A DNA stretch of 64,000 bases from Adiantum capillus-veneris (taxonomy: Eukaryota > Streptophyta > Polypodiopsida > Polypodiales > Pteridaceae), in NCBI GenBank assembly GCA_014529385.2, contig CM043955.1, forward strand, positions 138,995,108 to 139,059,107, in the 5' to 3' direction. Numbering within the stretch: position 1 is the stretch's first letter; every line of letters begins with the position of its first letter. A model generated the notes under the pieces. That model did not search any database, had not been told where the DNA came from, and worked only from the letters and a program-made list of their open reading frames with translations. Positions 44,824 to 54,420 of the stretch are shown here, one piece after another. The position numbers were made by a program, and so were the translations under genes.

Positions 44824-45239
44824 CCTTGGGTTTCCACACATAGAGCCTCTCTCTCTCTCTCTCTCTCTCTCTCTTCATAGACTGCGCAACGAGCCTAGTG
44901 ATCCCAGTAAGGCATCCGTCTCTGTGTTTGCCATATTTAGAATGAATAGTATAAAGATGGTGTTTTCGATATTTCATTGCTAAACAAGTGTTCTTCTGAT
45001 TTTTGAAGCATACAAATGAGGGTACTCTTAATAAGGACATGTGTGAATCAAATTTTGTGTGTATTCTTACATTTAGGCTCTAGTGAATCAAGTGTAATCA
45101 TAATGTTTAGCTCTAATGAATGTTTATAAAGAGGGAGCATGGGTCTCTTCACTATATGGCACATGGGTATGGCTCAAAGGGGATCTAGGACTTGAATTTG
45201 GGGGGGTGAAGTGGCTTTAATCTCACCTGTTGGAGCATC

Positions 45240-45440
45240 CAGTGAACTAAGGGTGAACTAGGGGCGGGTAAACTAGGGTGTGATTGTGTGCCATGTCGAC
45301 ATTGGCAAGGACACACGTTAGTGTGATGGTAAGGCTTTCGTGTGACAACCGGAACGTCTCGGGTTTGATACATATCCTGCGAGGCGGGTGAACACAGAGT
45401 GCCATTTCTGTCCCCAGTTCACCCCTAGTTCACCGGGCAA
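45240..45440 (+). other. Candidate tRNA-derived SINE
   Basis: TAGTGTGATGGTAAGG (45319-45334) resembles an RNA polymerase III A box region, and CTCGGGTTTGATAC (45358-45371) resembles a B box (GGTTCGAATC), about 30 bp apart as in a tRNA. Flanks carry related words, GTGAACTAGGGGCGGG and CAGTTCACCCCTAGTTCACC. Ends and target duplications were not found. Confidence 0.35.
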
Positions 45441-45712
45441 TCGGACTACTGGGATCAAAGTTGCTCCGCGCTCCCAAATTTTGGCCCTAGATCCTCCCCC
45501 TAGCTGACCCGGTGTGGATAGTGACGACGTTTTGAATTCAACAAAATATCGCAAAATCGTTTGATCTCGCTGGCTAACAGTCATGATTGCTCACGGGACT
45601 TGCTCTCTGCCAACCGTCCGCTCCAGCTTCATTGGCCATTCTCCCTTTCGCTTCTCACCTTCCATCTCTGCTTGGGGCTGCTTCAGGCGAAGGCTCCGGG
45701 TATAGTCCCATC

Positions 45713-45718
<6 letters not shown>

Positions 45719-45757
<39 letters not shown>
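45719..45757 (+). repeat. (GA)n microsatellite
   Basis: About 39 bp of GA units after TGTGTGA. Confidence 0.95.
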
Positions 45758-45763
<6 letters not shown>

Positions 45764-45858
45764 CCATGGCTCCACACATAAGACGGTGCATGAGACTTAG
45801 TTTCATATGTTACTGATTATCCAGCTCTTGTGAACTCAAGTACACATTTCCTATGTTT

Positions 45859-45960
45859 GGGAGTATTTTCAGTTGGCATTGTGTAAACAAAGTGTATTTG
45901 ACAACGCCAGGGAGTATTTTCAGTTGGCATTGTGCAAACAAAGTGTATTTGACAACGCCA
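45859..45960 (+). repeat. Exact tandem duplication of 51 bp
   Basis: GGGAGTATTTTCAGTTGGCA...GACAACGCCA occurs twice head to tail (45859-45909, 45910-45960) with one difference (GTGTAAAC versus GTGCAAAC). Confidence 0.97.
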
Positions 45961-46199
45961 GGGAACGAAGACTAGGCCAGGTGAGTGGTCTTCGTTCGCA
46001 GGTTTCAGTATCTGTGTCCTTATTGGGAGGAGTGCCTCATTGCAGTTGTGTCGTTTTTTTTTTGGTAAGCTGCTCTTTTGGTAGAGAATCCCATTGGGTC
46101 ACCGTACATTGACTCCCCTGGGTTACATTCAATGCTACAGTATCAGTCTTGGAGACGAGATATCTCTGTATCATGGACTCTGAGGGTTACAGTCACTCT

Positions 46200-46806
46200 T
46201 TTAACAATACTCTTCACTCCATTCATGACTTAGGTGTTGAGGATTGAAATTATGACTCTCTCTCCTTTGGCAAAAGGTTGTTGCAAGGTCCAGTTTGAGA
46301 CATCGGGTTGGGGTAGTCAGCCTCTTGCATGGAATGCCTTGGGCTTTGATAGAGCTTACTATTATTTGTGTAGATAGACGCAGGGAATGGATCATGCCAG
46401 CTTAGGCGAGGGTCTCGCTGTTTCAAGCTTACTGCCAGAATGTTTGCCACATTTATAAGAGGTTGATAGTTAATAAGTGTCGAGTGAGGGTGGAGCACCG
46501 TTTATGGTATATACACTCCTACTCTTCAGGTTATCCTTCACCCCTCTCTTGTGAGCAATCTGGTTATTCTTCACCCCTCTCTTGTGAAAAATTTGCCTCA
46601 CTTCACCTCTCTCCCTATGGTGCATGGAGGGATATTCTTCAGAGAGCCTTCTTCAATTGATGCAGGTCCCGCATATAAGCTCACAAAATTGCCGGTACCA
46701 ATCTTCCTAGGATTGTAGACATTCCTATCTAGAGATATGTACAGAATTGGCTTTGGAAATTGATGAAGCATGTCCACGCGGCACACAGATCCATGTGCAC
46801 GTGACA
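46200..46806 (-). repeat. Probable 3' LTR of gypsy E (minus strand; left end not found)
   Basis: On the minus strand sequence after the E coding region reaches TGTCACGTGCACATGG at 46806, an LTR-like start sharing TGTCACGTG with family B. Where it ends on the left is unclear; a direct repeat TCACCCCTCTCTTGTGA occurs twice inside (46538, 46571). Confidence 0.35.
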
Positions 46807-46837
46807 TCCTATGTGCTTAAGGTGAGGTACAGGTACC

Positions 46838-47345
46838 GACCTGCATGGTCTCCTTGTATGAGGCTAGCAAATCTGGATAGTCAATGAAAAATTTGTTGTT
46901 CACTTATGCAGCTTCATGTGTTTCTCAATCCTTGAACTTCAAGAAGTATTGCCTCGCTTGTTTTTTCGTTCCGTGCTTGAATCGATGCAAAAGGATTTGT
47001 TCGGGCTCCATAACTTTGGATTCGTCAACTATCTCCGATTGCTCCTTGTTTGGAATGCTCTTTGGAGGACTGTCCTGAGATAATTTAAGCCAAGAAACAT
47101 GGAAAACATTATGCATTGTCCAAGAAGGTGGTAAGCGTTGCATGGAAATATCATTTACCTTTTTGATGATAGGAAAAGGACCAGACATACGAAAGGAAAG
47201 TTTAGCATACCTCTTACCAATTTGCTTGAGACGTTGCTTGATGATTCTATAAACACCCAGTCACCCTCCTTAAATGAGACATCCTGTCGATGCTTATTAG
47301 CATGCCTTGAATAGGACTCTTGAGCCTTGCTAAGCCGAAGCTTAA
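46838..47345 (-). pseudogene. Gypsy E integrase C-terminus and chromodomain-like tail (minus strand)
   Basis: Minus strand from 47345: SKAQESYSRHANKHRQDVSFKEGD, IKQRLKQIGKRYAKLSFRMSGPFPIIKKVNDISMQRLPPSWTMHNVFHVSWLK, then PEQILLHRFKHGTKKQARQYFLKFKD, a stop, ETHEAA, a stop, and VNNKFFIDYPDLLASY. This is the end of a chromovirus-type pol; the last part is the chromodomain-like fold. The two stops fall where Trp is usual. Upstream coding is displaced to 48087-48260 and 61484 onward. Confidence 0.82.
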
Positions 47346-48086
47346 GAATCAGAGGACCCGGGGACGGGGGCCTTTACGATAGGGACGCGACGTGGGACCC
47401 GGGGATGGGGGACGAGACGCGGGAATGAGACACTCAGGCGTCCCTCACATGGGTGCGCAGGCGAGACGCGTGTCCGCGGTGATGGGTGCAGATGGGACGC
47501 GGACAGGGGGAGATAGGGGGGACTTTTTCAAATTTCAGAAGTAAAAAACGGAGCCGTTTTGTGGCCGTTTCACTAGGGGGGTCTTTCTATATAATAGGCC
47601 CAAGGAGGACACATTTTCAAGCTAGCTTGCTAAGGCCGCATGAGTCATACTACATACTACATACCCAAGGGCTTCAAGCTTGACTCTTGAGCCTTGAGCC
47701 GTGCCCTCCCCTCTCGAGTCTCGACTCTCTCCTTCCCCTCTCTTTGCCATCTCTCCTCCTCTTGAAGTCGAGACTTTGGAGCCTTGAAGCCTACCCCTCT
47801 CTCCTTCTCTCCGGATCTCCGAGCTTCCATTTTTAATTTTTCTCTAATATCTATGGCATCTCAAGATGGATCCGGAGCTTCTCTAAGCCCTTCTCCTTCT
47901 CCTCCCTTCTGCCCCACCATGGCTTCTCAGCCCCCTTCCTCCCCCAACTTCACATGGGCATGGTGGAATAAACAAGTTTTTTTTAATGCGTGTCCCCTGG
48001 CCCGTCCCCCGTCCCTTGTTTTGCCACGTCCCCGTCCTCGGGACCCGTCACGTCCCTGAGACCTGTCCCAGTCCCCATGTGACTAT
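47346..48086. mobile_element. Candidate non-autonomous hAT-like DNA transposon in gypsy E
   Basis: 741 bp inserted in E integrase coding, flanked by near-identical 8 bp AAGCTTAA (47338-47345) and GAGCTTAA (48087-48094); 8 bp is the hAT duplication size. The ends are G/C-rich with inverted arrays of GGGACG-type words: GAATCAGAGGACCCGGGGAC at left; minus-strand CATAGTCACATGGGGACTGG at right. No transposase. E coding (VLESVKL / SKAQESY) runs on across it. Confidence 0.6.
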
Positions 48087-48094
48087 GAGCTTAA

Positions 48095-48260
48095 CACTCT
48101 CGAGTACCTCCGCATAGGATTGACTAACTGAATTAGCATGAACTTTGGAAATAGACCTAGTCAACAAAGATTGAAATGATCGACCAAAGGCTGCCTTGTA
48201 TGGCGTACGATTGATTGCACTAGAAAATGAATCATTCAAGAGAGCCTAACTAACGGCAAA
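48095..48260 (-). pseudogene. Gypsy E integrase core, middle piece (minus strand)
   Basis: Reads LPLV...NDSFSSAINRTPYKAAFGRSFQSLLTRSISKVHANSVSQSYAEVLESVKL, the end of the integrase core. The frame is broken once near 48240. At 48256-48260 lies GCAAA, the left target copy of element C; the preceding codons (KWEQYL) are at 61484-61500. Confidence 0.85.
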
Positions 48261-48941
48261 TGTCACAAGACGGGCACCTTGTGCCAATAGAAAAGAACAG
48301 ACTGAACAGACTTTTAGCACTTAAATAACAACTGAACTTAAAGAGAGAGAGAGCACACGCAACACGGAGTGGCGGAATTCCACCCAGAGAGTATTGGCCC
48401 AAACCTTGGCGCCCCTTTTGGTATTTCTTTATATTGCATCCACACAGTATAAGCCGGTACTCCAAACTTTGCACCTTCTCCAGGAAGCATGCAAGAGAAT
48501 GAATTCATGGCCTCATATTTAAAGGCCCTAGGCCCAAAAGCTATTTTCATGAAAAGCCTTCAAACTCAAAAGCATCTGGTCCAAAAGCAATGCCCAAAAG
48601 CTGCCAGCATAAATCATGGAAATCTGTACAATTGCTGCGTCAGCAGTCAATGCAAATCGCGGAAATCCGCATAGTCTACCACGTCATTATGTCAGCGCAA
48701 ATTGCGGAGATTCGTGCAGTTGCTGCCATGTTATCAGCTCCATGCAACGCTCTGTGTGTGTGTGGGTCCTGCTTTATTTATATGCCTTTATTTCACTTGG
48801 GCCCCATCGGACGGGGTCCCATAAGTTGGTAGGACTTCTTCTTTTGCTGATGCTTGTTCTTCTTAGGGTTTAGGCCCCTCGGGCGTGATCTGAAGGTTGG
48901 CTCTGCTCTTCAGTGACTTGACACATCAGCAGTTTGTGACA
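48261..48941 (-). repeat. 3' LTR of element C (minus strand)
   Basis: Plus strand TGTCACAAGACGGG ... AGCAGTTTGTGACA, 681 bp, with TGTCACAA/TTGTGACA inverted ends. Matches 60795-61483 over its length, with many substitutions. Confidence 0.9.
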
Positions 48942-48953
48942 TCCCCCCTTCTT
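48942..48953 (-). promoter_or_regulatory. Polypurine tract of element C
   Basis: Minus-strand AAGAAGGGGGGA directly before the LTR start TGTCACAAACTGC. Confidence 0.8.
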
Positions 48954-49559
48954 GAAAGAAAGTAATCGTTCGTGATTACATGCGGTTGTGTCGCGATTAA
49001 CTCCACCATCGCATAGCATTATCTTTAAGAAATCCCGTTGCTCAAGAAATCTTGGATTCTTTTGTATAGTTCCCCAAAGCATAGATGTTGTTGAATTGCT
49101 GTAGGAACTGCAATGCTTTCTTCCGATCTTTCACCCCGGAAAAAGTGAAAAATTTGACTGTCGTGCCGCCATCCTTGAAATCTTTGGGTTGGTTAGGCGC
49201 ATATCCTGGCCCTCGGGTATGGATAATAAGGGTATCCATATGGGCTCCAACCATTGTAGCCTAGTGGCAGTGGAGGTGGGGGCAATGGCGGTGGCAAAGG
49301 CAGTTGCACTGGATCATGGTCAGATGAAGACTCCCCCGATCAGAACAGACGGCTGAGAAGGTTGTCGGTTGGAAGCTCTCGTACTTTCTGGTACAGGAGG
49401 AGGAGGTATAACTTGGGGCATCAGAGGGGGTAGCATGTAGTTCAAAAATTGTTGAAAACGTTGCAGCATCGGAAGATTCTGGTGAGGATGCCGCGAAAGA
49501 ATGTCGTGAAGCTTGTCGAGCAAAAATTGCAAATATTCTACTAAATCCATGAACGCCAT
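48954..49559 (-). pseudogene. Element C Gag, truncated (minus strand)
   Basis: ATG 49559 reads MAFMDLVEYLQFLLDKLHDILSRHPHQNLPMLQRF...PPPPVPESTRASNRQPSQPSVLIGG. After a frameshift near 49290 comes KDFKDGGTTVKFFTFSGVKDRKKALQFLQQFNNIYALGNYTKESKI, a stop, then ATGFLKDNAMRWWS, which is the Retrotrans_gag core. About 40 codons later the sequence is at the PPT, so the rest of gag and all pol are deleted. Confidence 0.75.
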
Positions 49560-49640
49560 GTCTTGGGTTCTTTATGGCTTATGCCCTGTAAGACAGAGCG
49601 ATGTAGACGGGAGCGCGTCCGATGCGCAACGAAGTAATGG

Positions 49641-50038
49641 TGTCACATGCGCACTTCACTTGCGCCACGTGGACACGCTTCTGCCATAGTCTAGCGTCAG
49701 TTTTAGGGTAGGAATGAGCGTGGCACTTTGTGAGCCTCTAGTAGGACGTGCATGCCCAGGCCGGTCATAGTTGCATATCCTCTCTTGCATAAGAACAATC
49801 ATGTCATCATGCATGCATTTTACTGCGTGAACCACCTCTTATAAGTCATTTTATTAAAAGTGACTATTGGAACTCTTTTTTGTAAGTTTGTTGGGAAGCT
49901 TGCCCTACCCAACATATAATTCCTATAAATGAAACCCATTGGGCACTCAGTAGAAGCAGAAGAAGCAGAGACACAGAAAGGGCAGGCATTGCAGCAGACC
50001 GACAGGCACCCTCAGGGTCCCCAACGTTTCTGAGTAGT
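49641..50038 (+). repeat. LTR D, left part (B-related LTR in the leader of C)
   Basis: Begins TGTCACATGCGCAC and runs parallel to the first part of LTR B with clear divergence: TGGCACTTTGTGAG, GTGCATGCCCAGG, GTTGCATATCCTCT, and the TATA box CCTATAAATGAAACCC at 49922 where B has GTATAAATAGAAACC. It is interrupted by element B at 50039 and resumes at 54421. Confidence 0.65.
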
Positions 50039-51237
50039 TGTCACGTGACACATCCAACCCTATGTGTCCGTGGACAAGCTACAACACAACCAGGGTTCAG
50101 TGAGTCAAGTCAATCTAGAATAGAAAGTGATCTGGCACTTTTGTGAGTCTGTTCGCGATCGTGCATGTCCAGACACTTAGATTAGATGCATATCCTCTGG
50201 TTGCACACAGCATGACCATCAGATTTCAGTTAGATCCCATCAGTAGCATTTTTACATTGCATAGACCTATTTTCCCTTTGACATTTTTCACTTATTATTT
50301 TCAAGTGACTTTTGTTGGAAAGTAGGTAGGGCAAATTGAGTAAGTTTGTATAAATAGAAACCTAGCACTAGCACTTTCTGGCAGAAGAGGCAGCAGGAGC
50401 ACCGCTCAACAGGCAACTTCTCAGCAAGACCCCCCACATCAGCAAGGCTAGCGTTTTTGCATCTGCAAGGACCTAGCGTTTTCATCTACAGGCAGCGTGG
50501 CGTTAGTTGCACAGCAGATCAGCCCTGGCAGCAGCAAGACCAATCAAGAAGCCTAGCGTTTTACACTTGCAGGACAACCGCCAGTATAGCAGGACCATTT
50601 TCAGCCATAGCGTTTTTGCATCAGCATAGCGTTTTGCAGTTTCACCACGACGGAACACCAAGAAGCATCAGCGTTTTCAGTTTTCAGCCCTTAGACATTG
50701 TAGAACAAGTCCCAAACCTCGCAGATTCCCGCAGCAGATCCTCGCCGCACGGTCAGATCCCGCAAAGTTTTCAGTTTCAGCCCGGAAAACGCAGATTTCA
50801 GCATCTGTGTTTTCAGCGCATCGTCGTCGCATCGTCGCCATCGACATCGTGATCGCCATAGAGTCAGAATTCAGTAGATAAAGATTTGCAGATTTCAGCC
50901 CTGAGCATTTTCAATTTTCAGCCCTGTCTCGTCATCGTCCTCATCGTCGGCAAGTCCAAGCATTGTAGAGATTTGTGCGATCATAATTAGACCACTCTCG
51001 CCATAGAGAGTGGGGCCTTCGGAGGAGGGTTTTACGTCTCTGGTGTCGTATTCTCTTCTCTATCTCTCAGTCTCATGCACCTTCAATCACAGTGTTCACC
51101 ACTTTGTTTGTGTCCATTGCACTCTCTCACTAAAGGAACGGAAGGCTCTCCCTTCCGTAAGTAAAAGGAACCCTTGAGCATAGTTCGAAGCACTCATCTT
51201 GAGCAAAGTTCAACATTCACTTCCGCTGCACCTTACA
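50039..51237 (+). repeat. 5' LTR of element B
   Basis: TGTCACGTGACACATCC ... GCTGCACCTTACA, 1199 bp. Its first 12 bases are a perfect palindrome containing CACGTG. TATAAATA at 50349-50356. The later part repeats 'AGCGTTTTCAG/TTTCAGCCC' words and (TCG)n-like blocks that give false reading frames. Confidence 0.93.
50349..50356 (+). promoter_or_regulatory. TATA box of LTR B
   Basis: TATAAATA, kept at 53514-53521 in the 3' copy and, altered, in D (49924) . Confidence 0.6.
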
Positions 51238-51238
51238 T

Positions 51239-51250
51239 TGGTATCAAAGC
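51239..51250 (+). promoter_or_regulatory. Primer-binding site of element B
   Basis: TGGTATCAAAGC, one mismatch to the iMet PBS, one base after the LTR. Confidence 0.85.
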
Positions 51251-51743
51251 TTTGGCAGTGTTCTGTATCACTCAAGGAAAGAACCACATAATTGTTTTTG
51301 CTTGTTGCTGTCGCACGTAACCCAAGACTTCTTAGGTGTGTCGATTCCTAATCGTGTTTTTGAAGAGTGACAGGAATCCCAAGAAAGAAGGGTTTGTCCA
51401 ACCTCCCCTTGTGCCTCTTTTCACTGATTGAGAGCGAACCGTGCACTTAGCGGCCGGCCAATCGACGTGAGGTGGGAAAAAGCAACCTTGGTGTGAGCGC
51501 AAGGCCGCCACGGGATACGCCCGCGGAAAAGAGCAGAACTTGGGTGAAGAGAAGATCCTTCTCTAACACAGATTGCAAGCGAAAGAAGAACCTCAAGACC
51601 CTCAAGAACTCAAGACCCCCAAGAACTCAAGAACCTCAAGACCCTTAAGAACCCCAAGAACCAAGACCCCCAAGAACCCAAGTTCCTCGTGAACTTAAGA
51701 ACCCAAGACCACAAGAACCCACAAGAACCCACGACTTCAATGG
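51251..51743 (+). other. Leader of element B with CAAGAACCC repeats
   Basis: Untranslated; 51590-51735 contains repeated AAGAACC(C)/CAAGACC words (also at 62938-63010 in the third copy). Confidence 0.7.
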
Positions 51744-52153
51744 ATGGTCATCACTCGAAGTGGAATGGATACTTCGCTTGGAGGTGGTGAGCATGGGAGT
51801 GGCAAAGAAGAATTTTCCTCACCAGGAGGTTTTTCTCTCCCTTCCCCATCTACGACAAGGATTGCACTAACTCCTATGGAGGAGTTGCCGCATTTGTTTA
51901 TGGACAGGAAGTTAGACTCGATGAAAGGACAGCCATAGATTGTGACTATGAAGAAAGAGTGGTAGCCATAGAGTGTAAGTACCGCTTGGAAGCCAAAGTA
52001 AGAAAAGCAGAAAGAAAGGCTGACTTGGAGCGTGAGCGTGAGCAAGCGCGCTTGGCGGCCAAACAGAGCGCCCGACACATGAAAGAGATGTTGCGACTCT
52101 TTTCTCAAGTGCAGGCACTGATGCAAGAGAGTCGGGAAAAGGAGACTCTCTGA
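51744..52153 (+). pseudogene. Element B Gag N-terminal remnant
   Basis: ATG 51744: VITRSGMDTSLGGGEHGSGKEEFSSPGGFSLPSPSTTRIALTPMEEL, a stop, then in another frame ERKADLEREREQARLAAKQSARHMKEMLRLFSQVQALMQESREKE, a charged coiled-coil stretch. The same words occur in the gag at 63019-63687, so this is the gag start with the Gag core deleted. Confidence 0.75.
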
Positions 52154-52172
52154 GTGTCTTCTTGACACATAG

Positions 52173-52892
52173 GACTTGCATGATGATTTGAATGATAATG
52201 ATGAGCATGATGATTTGAATGACAATGACAAGCATGATGAATTGCATGATAATGATAAGCATGATGATTTGCATGACCAAGATGTGATTTCTCACAAGCA
52301 TGAAAATTTGCATGAAGATGATGTGATTGTTCACAAGGATGATGTGCTAGTGGATACTTTCTCTAGTGAAGCTGACCTCATTGTAGAGACGATCAATCAT
52401 GAAGAACCGATCTTGGCTCTTGAGCCTAGGTCCACAGAACCCTCTCAGGAAGTATTATGTGTTCGCATGATTAGTCAGCACGCATTGTTTGAGTGTTTCA
52501 TTCGTGATCGTTTCCTGTATTTTAGTAAGTGTCTTTATGTGATCCCTTTTCATAGGCATGCCATATTGTACGTTGAGCACGTTTCACTCATGAATGAGCA
52601 CGGATGTATGCGGATTATTCATGAAAAGTTAAAAAGTATGCATTCAAGGAAGTCACATTCGATGTCTCTTCCTTGGCATGACACAGTGGTAGCAAGAGCA
52701 CAAGAAAGTATTAGTACCAAGCATGGGCATTTCCATTGTGAATTGCCACAGTTGATTGATTTAGATCAGCAAGACAAGATTAGATCTCATTGTTTGCGTG
52801 CGTGTGGTGAACGGTTTGGCACTCCGTCTCTATGTTCATCTAACAGTTTGTTCTATAGACGAGATTTTTTCCAATCACTTTACATGGAATAG
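52173..52892 (+). CDS. Unknown 239-codon frame with HDDLNDND repeats in element B
   Basis: Open from just after a TAG at 52170 to 52892, without an ATG near its start. It begins with four 27 bp repeats coding nine-residue units of the type HDDLNDND(E/K), then HDxDV/HKHENLHEDDVIVHKDD. A 170-residue part without repeats follows, with several Cys and His (VLCVRMISQHALFECFIRDRFLYFSKCLYVIPFHRHAILYVEHV; SHCLRACGERFGTPSLC). I recognise no domain. It lies between gag and the chromodomain-like tail where pol should be. Either an acquired gene or a frame-by-chance in degenerate pol; the repeat and length favour a real former coding region. Confidence 0.45.
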   Translation, partial: DLHDDLNDNDEHDDLNDNDKHDELHDNDKHDDLHDQDVISHKHENLHEDDVIVHKDDVLVDTFSSEADLIVETINHEEPILALEPRSTEPSQEVLCVRMISQHALFECFIRDRFLYFSKCLYVIPFHRHAILYVEHVSLMNEHGCMRIIHEKLKSMHSRKSHSMSLPWHDTVVARAQESISTKHGHFHCELPQLIDLDQQDKIRSHCLRACGERFGTPSLCSSNSLFYRRDFFQSLYME

Positions 52893-53183
52893 ATATGTTC
52901 ATGGTTTTGTGTTGGAAGTGGTTTCAGGAATTTTCAGCCATGGAGATTCTTGAAGAAGGAAGAAGCATGACTCTAGACGAAGTTGAAGCATCGAAGGAGC
53001 CACAGAAGACTTTGTGTTGCTTTCGGTGCGGCCCAAAGAAGCAAGCGTTGCAGACCTTTATGAAGTTCAAGTACCGCACGACCCACAAATCAGAGTAGGC
53101 TGGCGAAGAGTCTCTTCTAGAATTCCGGATGCTATTGGCGATCTCCCTCGACGCCATACAGTTCGGTACTAGTACCTCACTTT
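52893..53183 (+). pseudogene. Element B chromodomain-like pol tail
   Basis: Reads MEILEEGRSMTLDEVEASKEPQKTLCCFRCGPKKQALQTFMKFKYR, a counterpart of E's PEQILLHRFKHGTKKQARQYFLKFKD, then a stop, AGEESLLEFRMLLAISLDAIQFGTSTSL and the PPT. The end of gypsy pol after a large internal deletion. Confidence 0.6.
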
Positions 53184-53196
53184 GAAAAGGAGGGGA
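53184..53196 (+). promoter_or_regulatory. Polypurine tract of element B
   Basis: GAAAAGGAGGGGA directly before TGTCACGTGACA. Confidence 0.9.
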
Positions 53197-54420
53197 TGTC
53201 ACGTGACATATCCAACCCTGTGTGTTCGTGGACAAGCTACATCACAACCAGGGTTTAGTCAGTCAAGTCAGTCTAGAATAGGAAGTGATCTGGCACTTTT
53301 GTGAGTCTGTTCGCAGACCGTGCATGTCCAGACACTTAGATTAGATGCATATCCTTTGGTTGCACACAGCATGACCATCATATTCCAGTCAGATCCCATC
53401 AGTAGCATTTTTACAGTGCATAGATCTATTTTTTCCCTATTTTTGACATTTTTCACTTATTATTTTTAAGTGACTTTTGTTGGAAAGTAGGTAGGGCAAA
53501 TTGAGTAAGTTTGTATAAATAGAAACCTAGTGTTAGCACTTCCTGGCAGAAGAGGTAGCAGGAGTACCACTCAACAGGCAACTTCTCAGCAAGACCCCCC
53601 CACATTAACAAGGCTAGTGTTTTTGCATCTGCAAGGACCTAGCATTTTCATCTACAGGCAGCCTGGCATTAGTTGCACAACAGATCAGCCCCGGTAGCAG
53701 CAAGACCAATCAAGAAGCCTAGCGTTTTACACTTGCAGGACAACCGGCAGTAGCAGGACCATTTTCAGCCCTAGCGTTTTTGCATCAGCATAGCGTTTTG
53801 CAGTTTCACCGCGACGGAACACCAAGAAGCATCAGCGTTTTCAGTTTTCAGCCCTTAGACATTGCAGATTTAGTCCCGAACCTCGCATATCTCACCTTCC
53901 CGCAGCAGATCCTCGCCGCACGGTCAGATCCCGCAAAATTTTCAGTTTCAGCCCGGAAAACGCAGATTTCAGCATCTGCGTTTTCAGCGTATCGTCGTCG
54001 CATCGTCGCCATCGACATCGTGATCGCCATAGAGTCATAATTCAGTAGATAAAGATTTGCAGATTTCAGCCCTGAGCATTTTCAATTTTCAGCCCCGTCT
54101 CGTCATCGTCCTCATCGTCGTCGACATCGTTGGCAAGTCCAAGCATTGTAGAGATTTGTGCAATCATAATTAGACCGCTCTCGCCATAGAGAGTGGGGCC
54201 TTCGGAGGAGGGTTTTACGTCTCTGGTGTCGTATTCTCTTCTCTATCTCTCAATCTCATGCACCTTCAATCACAGTGTTCACCACTTTGTTTGTGTCCAT
54301 TGCACTCTCTCACTAAAGGAACGGAAGGCTCTCCCTTCCGTAAGTAAAAGGAACCCTTGAGCACAGTACGAAGCACTCATCTTGAGCAAAGTTCAACATT
54401 CACTTCCGCTGCACCTTACA
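53197..54420 (+). repeat. 3' LTR of element B
   Basis: 1224 bp, TGTCACGTGACATATCC ... GCTGCACCTTACA. Differs from the 5' copy by scattered substitutions (more C/T and A/G than others) and small indels, so B is older than copia A. Confidence 0.93.

Larger units (their letters stand above)
50039..54420 (+). mobile_element. Gypsy element B, non-autonomous, inserted in LTR D
   Basis: Complete LTR-interior-LTR unit: LTRs 50039-51237 and 53197-54420, PBS 51239-51250, PPT 53184-53196, interior only 1.96 kb. The interior holds a gag start, a 239-codon frame of unknown function and a short chromodomain-like tail; protease, RT, RNase H and integrase are missing. Flanks GTAGT (50034-50038) and ATAGT (54421-54425) are a one-mismatch target duplication. 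A fuller relative starts at 62592. Confidence 0.85.

Noticed and set aside
44456-45040. 194-codon minus-strand frame with repeated peptide
   Set aside because: Explained by the 120 bp tandem repeat and (TG)n; the shared frame follows from unit length, not selection.
45301-45380. A genuine tRNA gene
   Set aside because: A and B box-like words only; no acceptor or anticodon stem could be paired.
47784-48059. 91-codon plus-strand protein
   Set aside because: Sits inside the GC-rich hAT-like insert; low-complexity Ser/Pro composition from its repeat arrays.
50457-50852. 131-codon frame (and its relative at 53780-54040)
   Set aside because: Lies wholly inside LTR B and is not kept between the two LTR copies.
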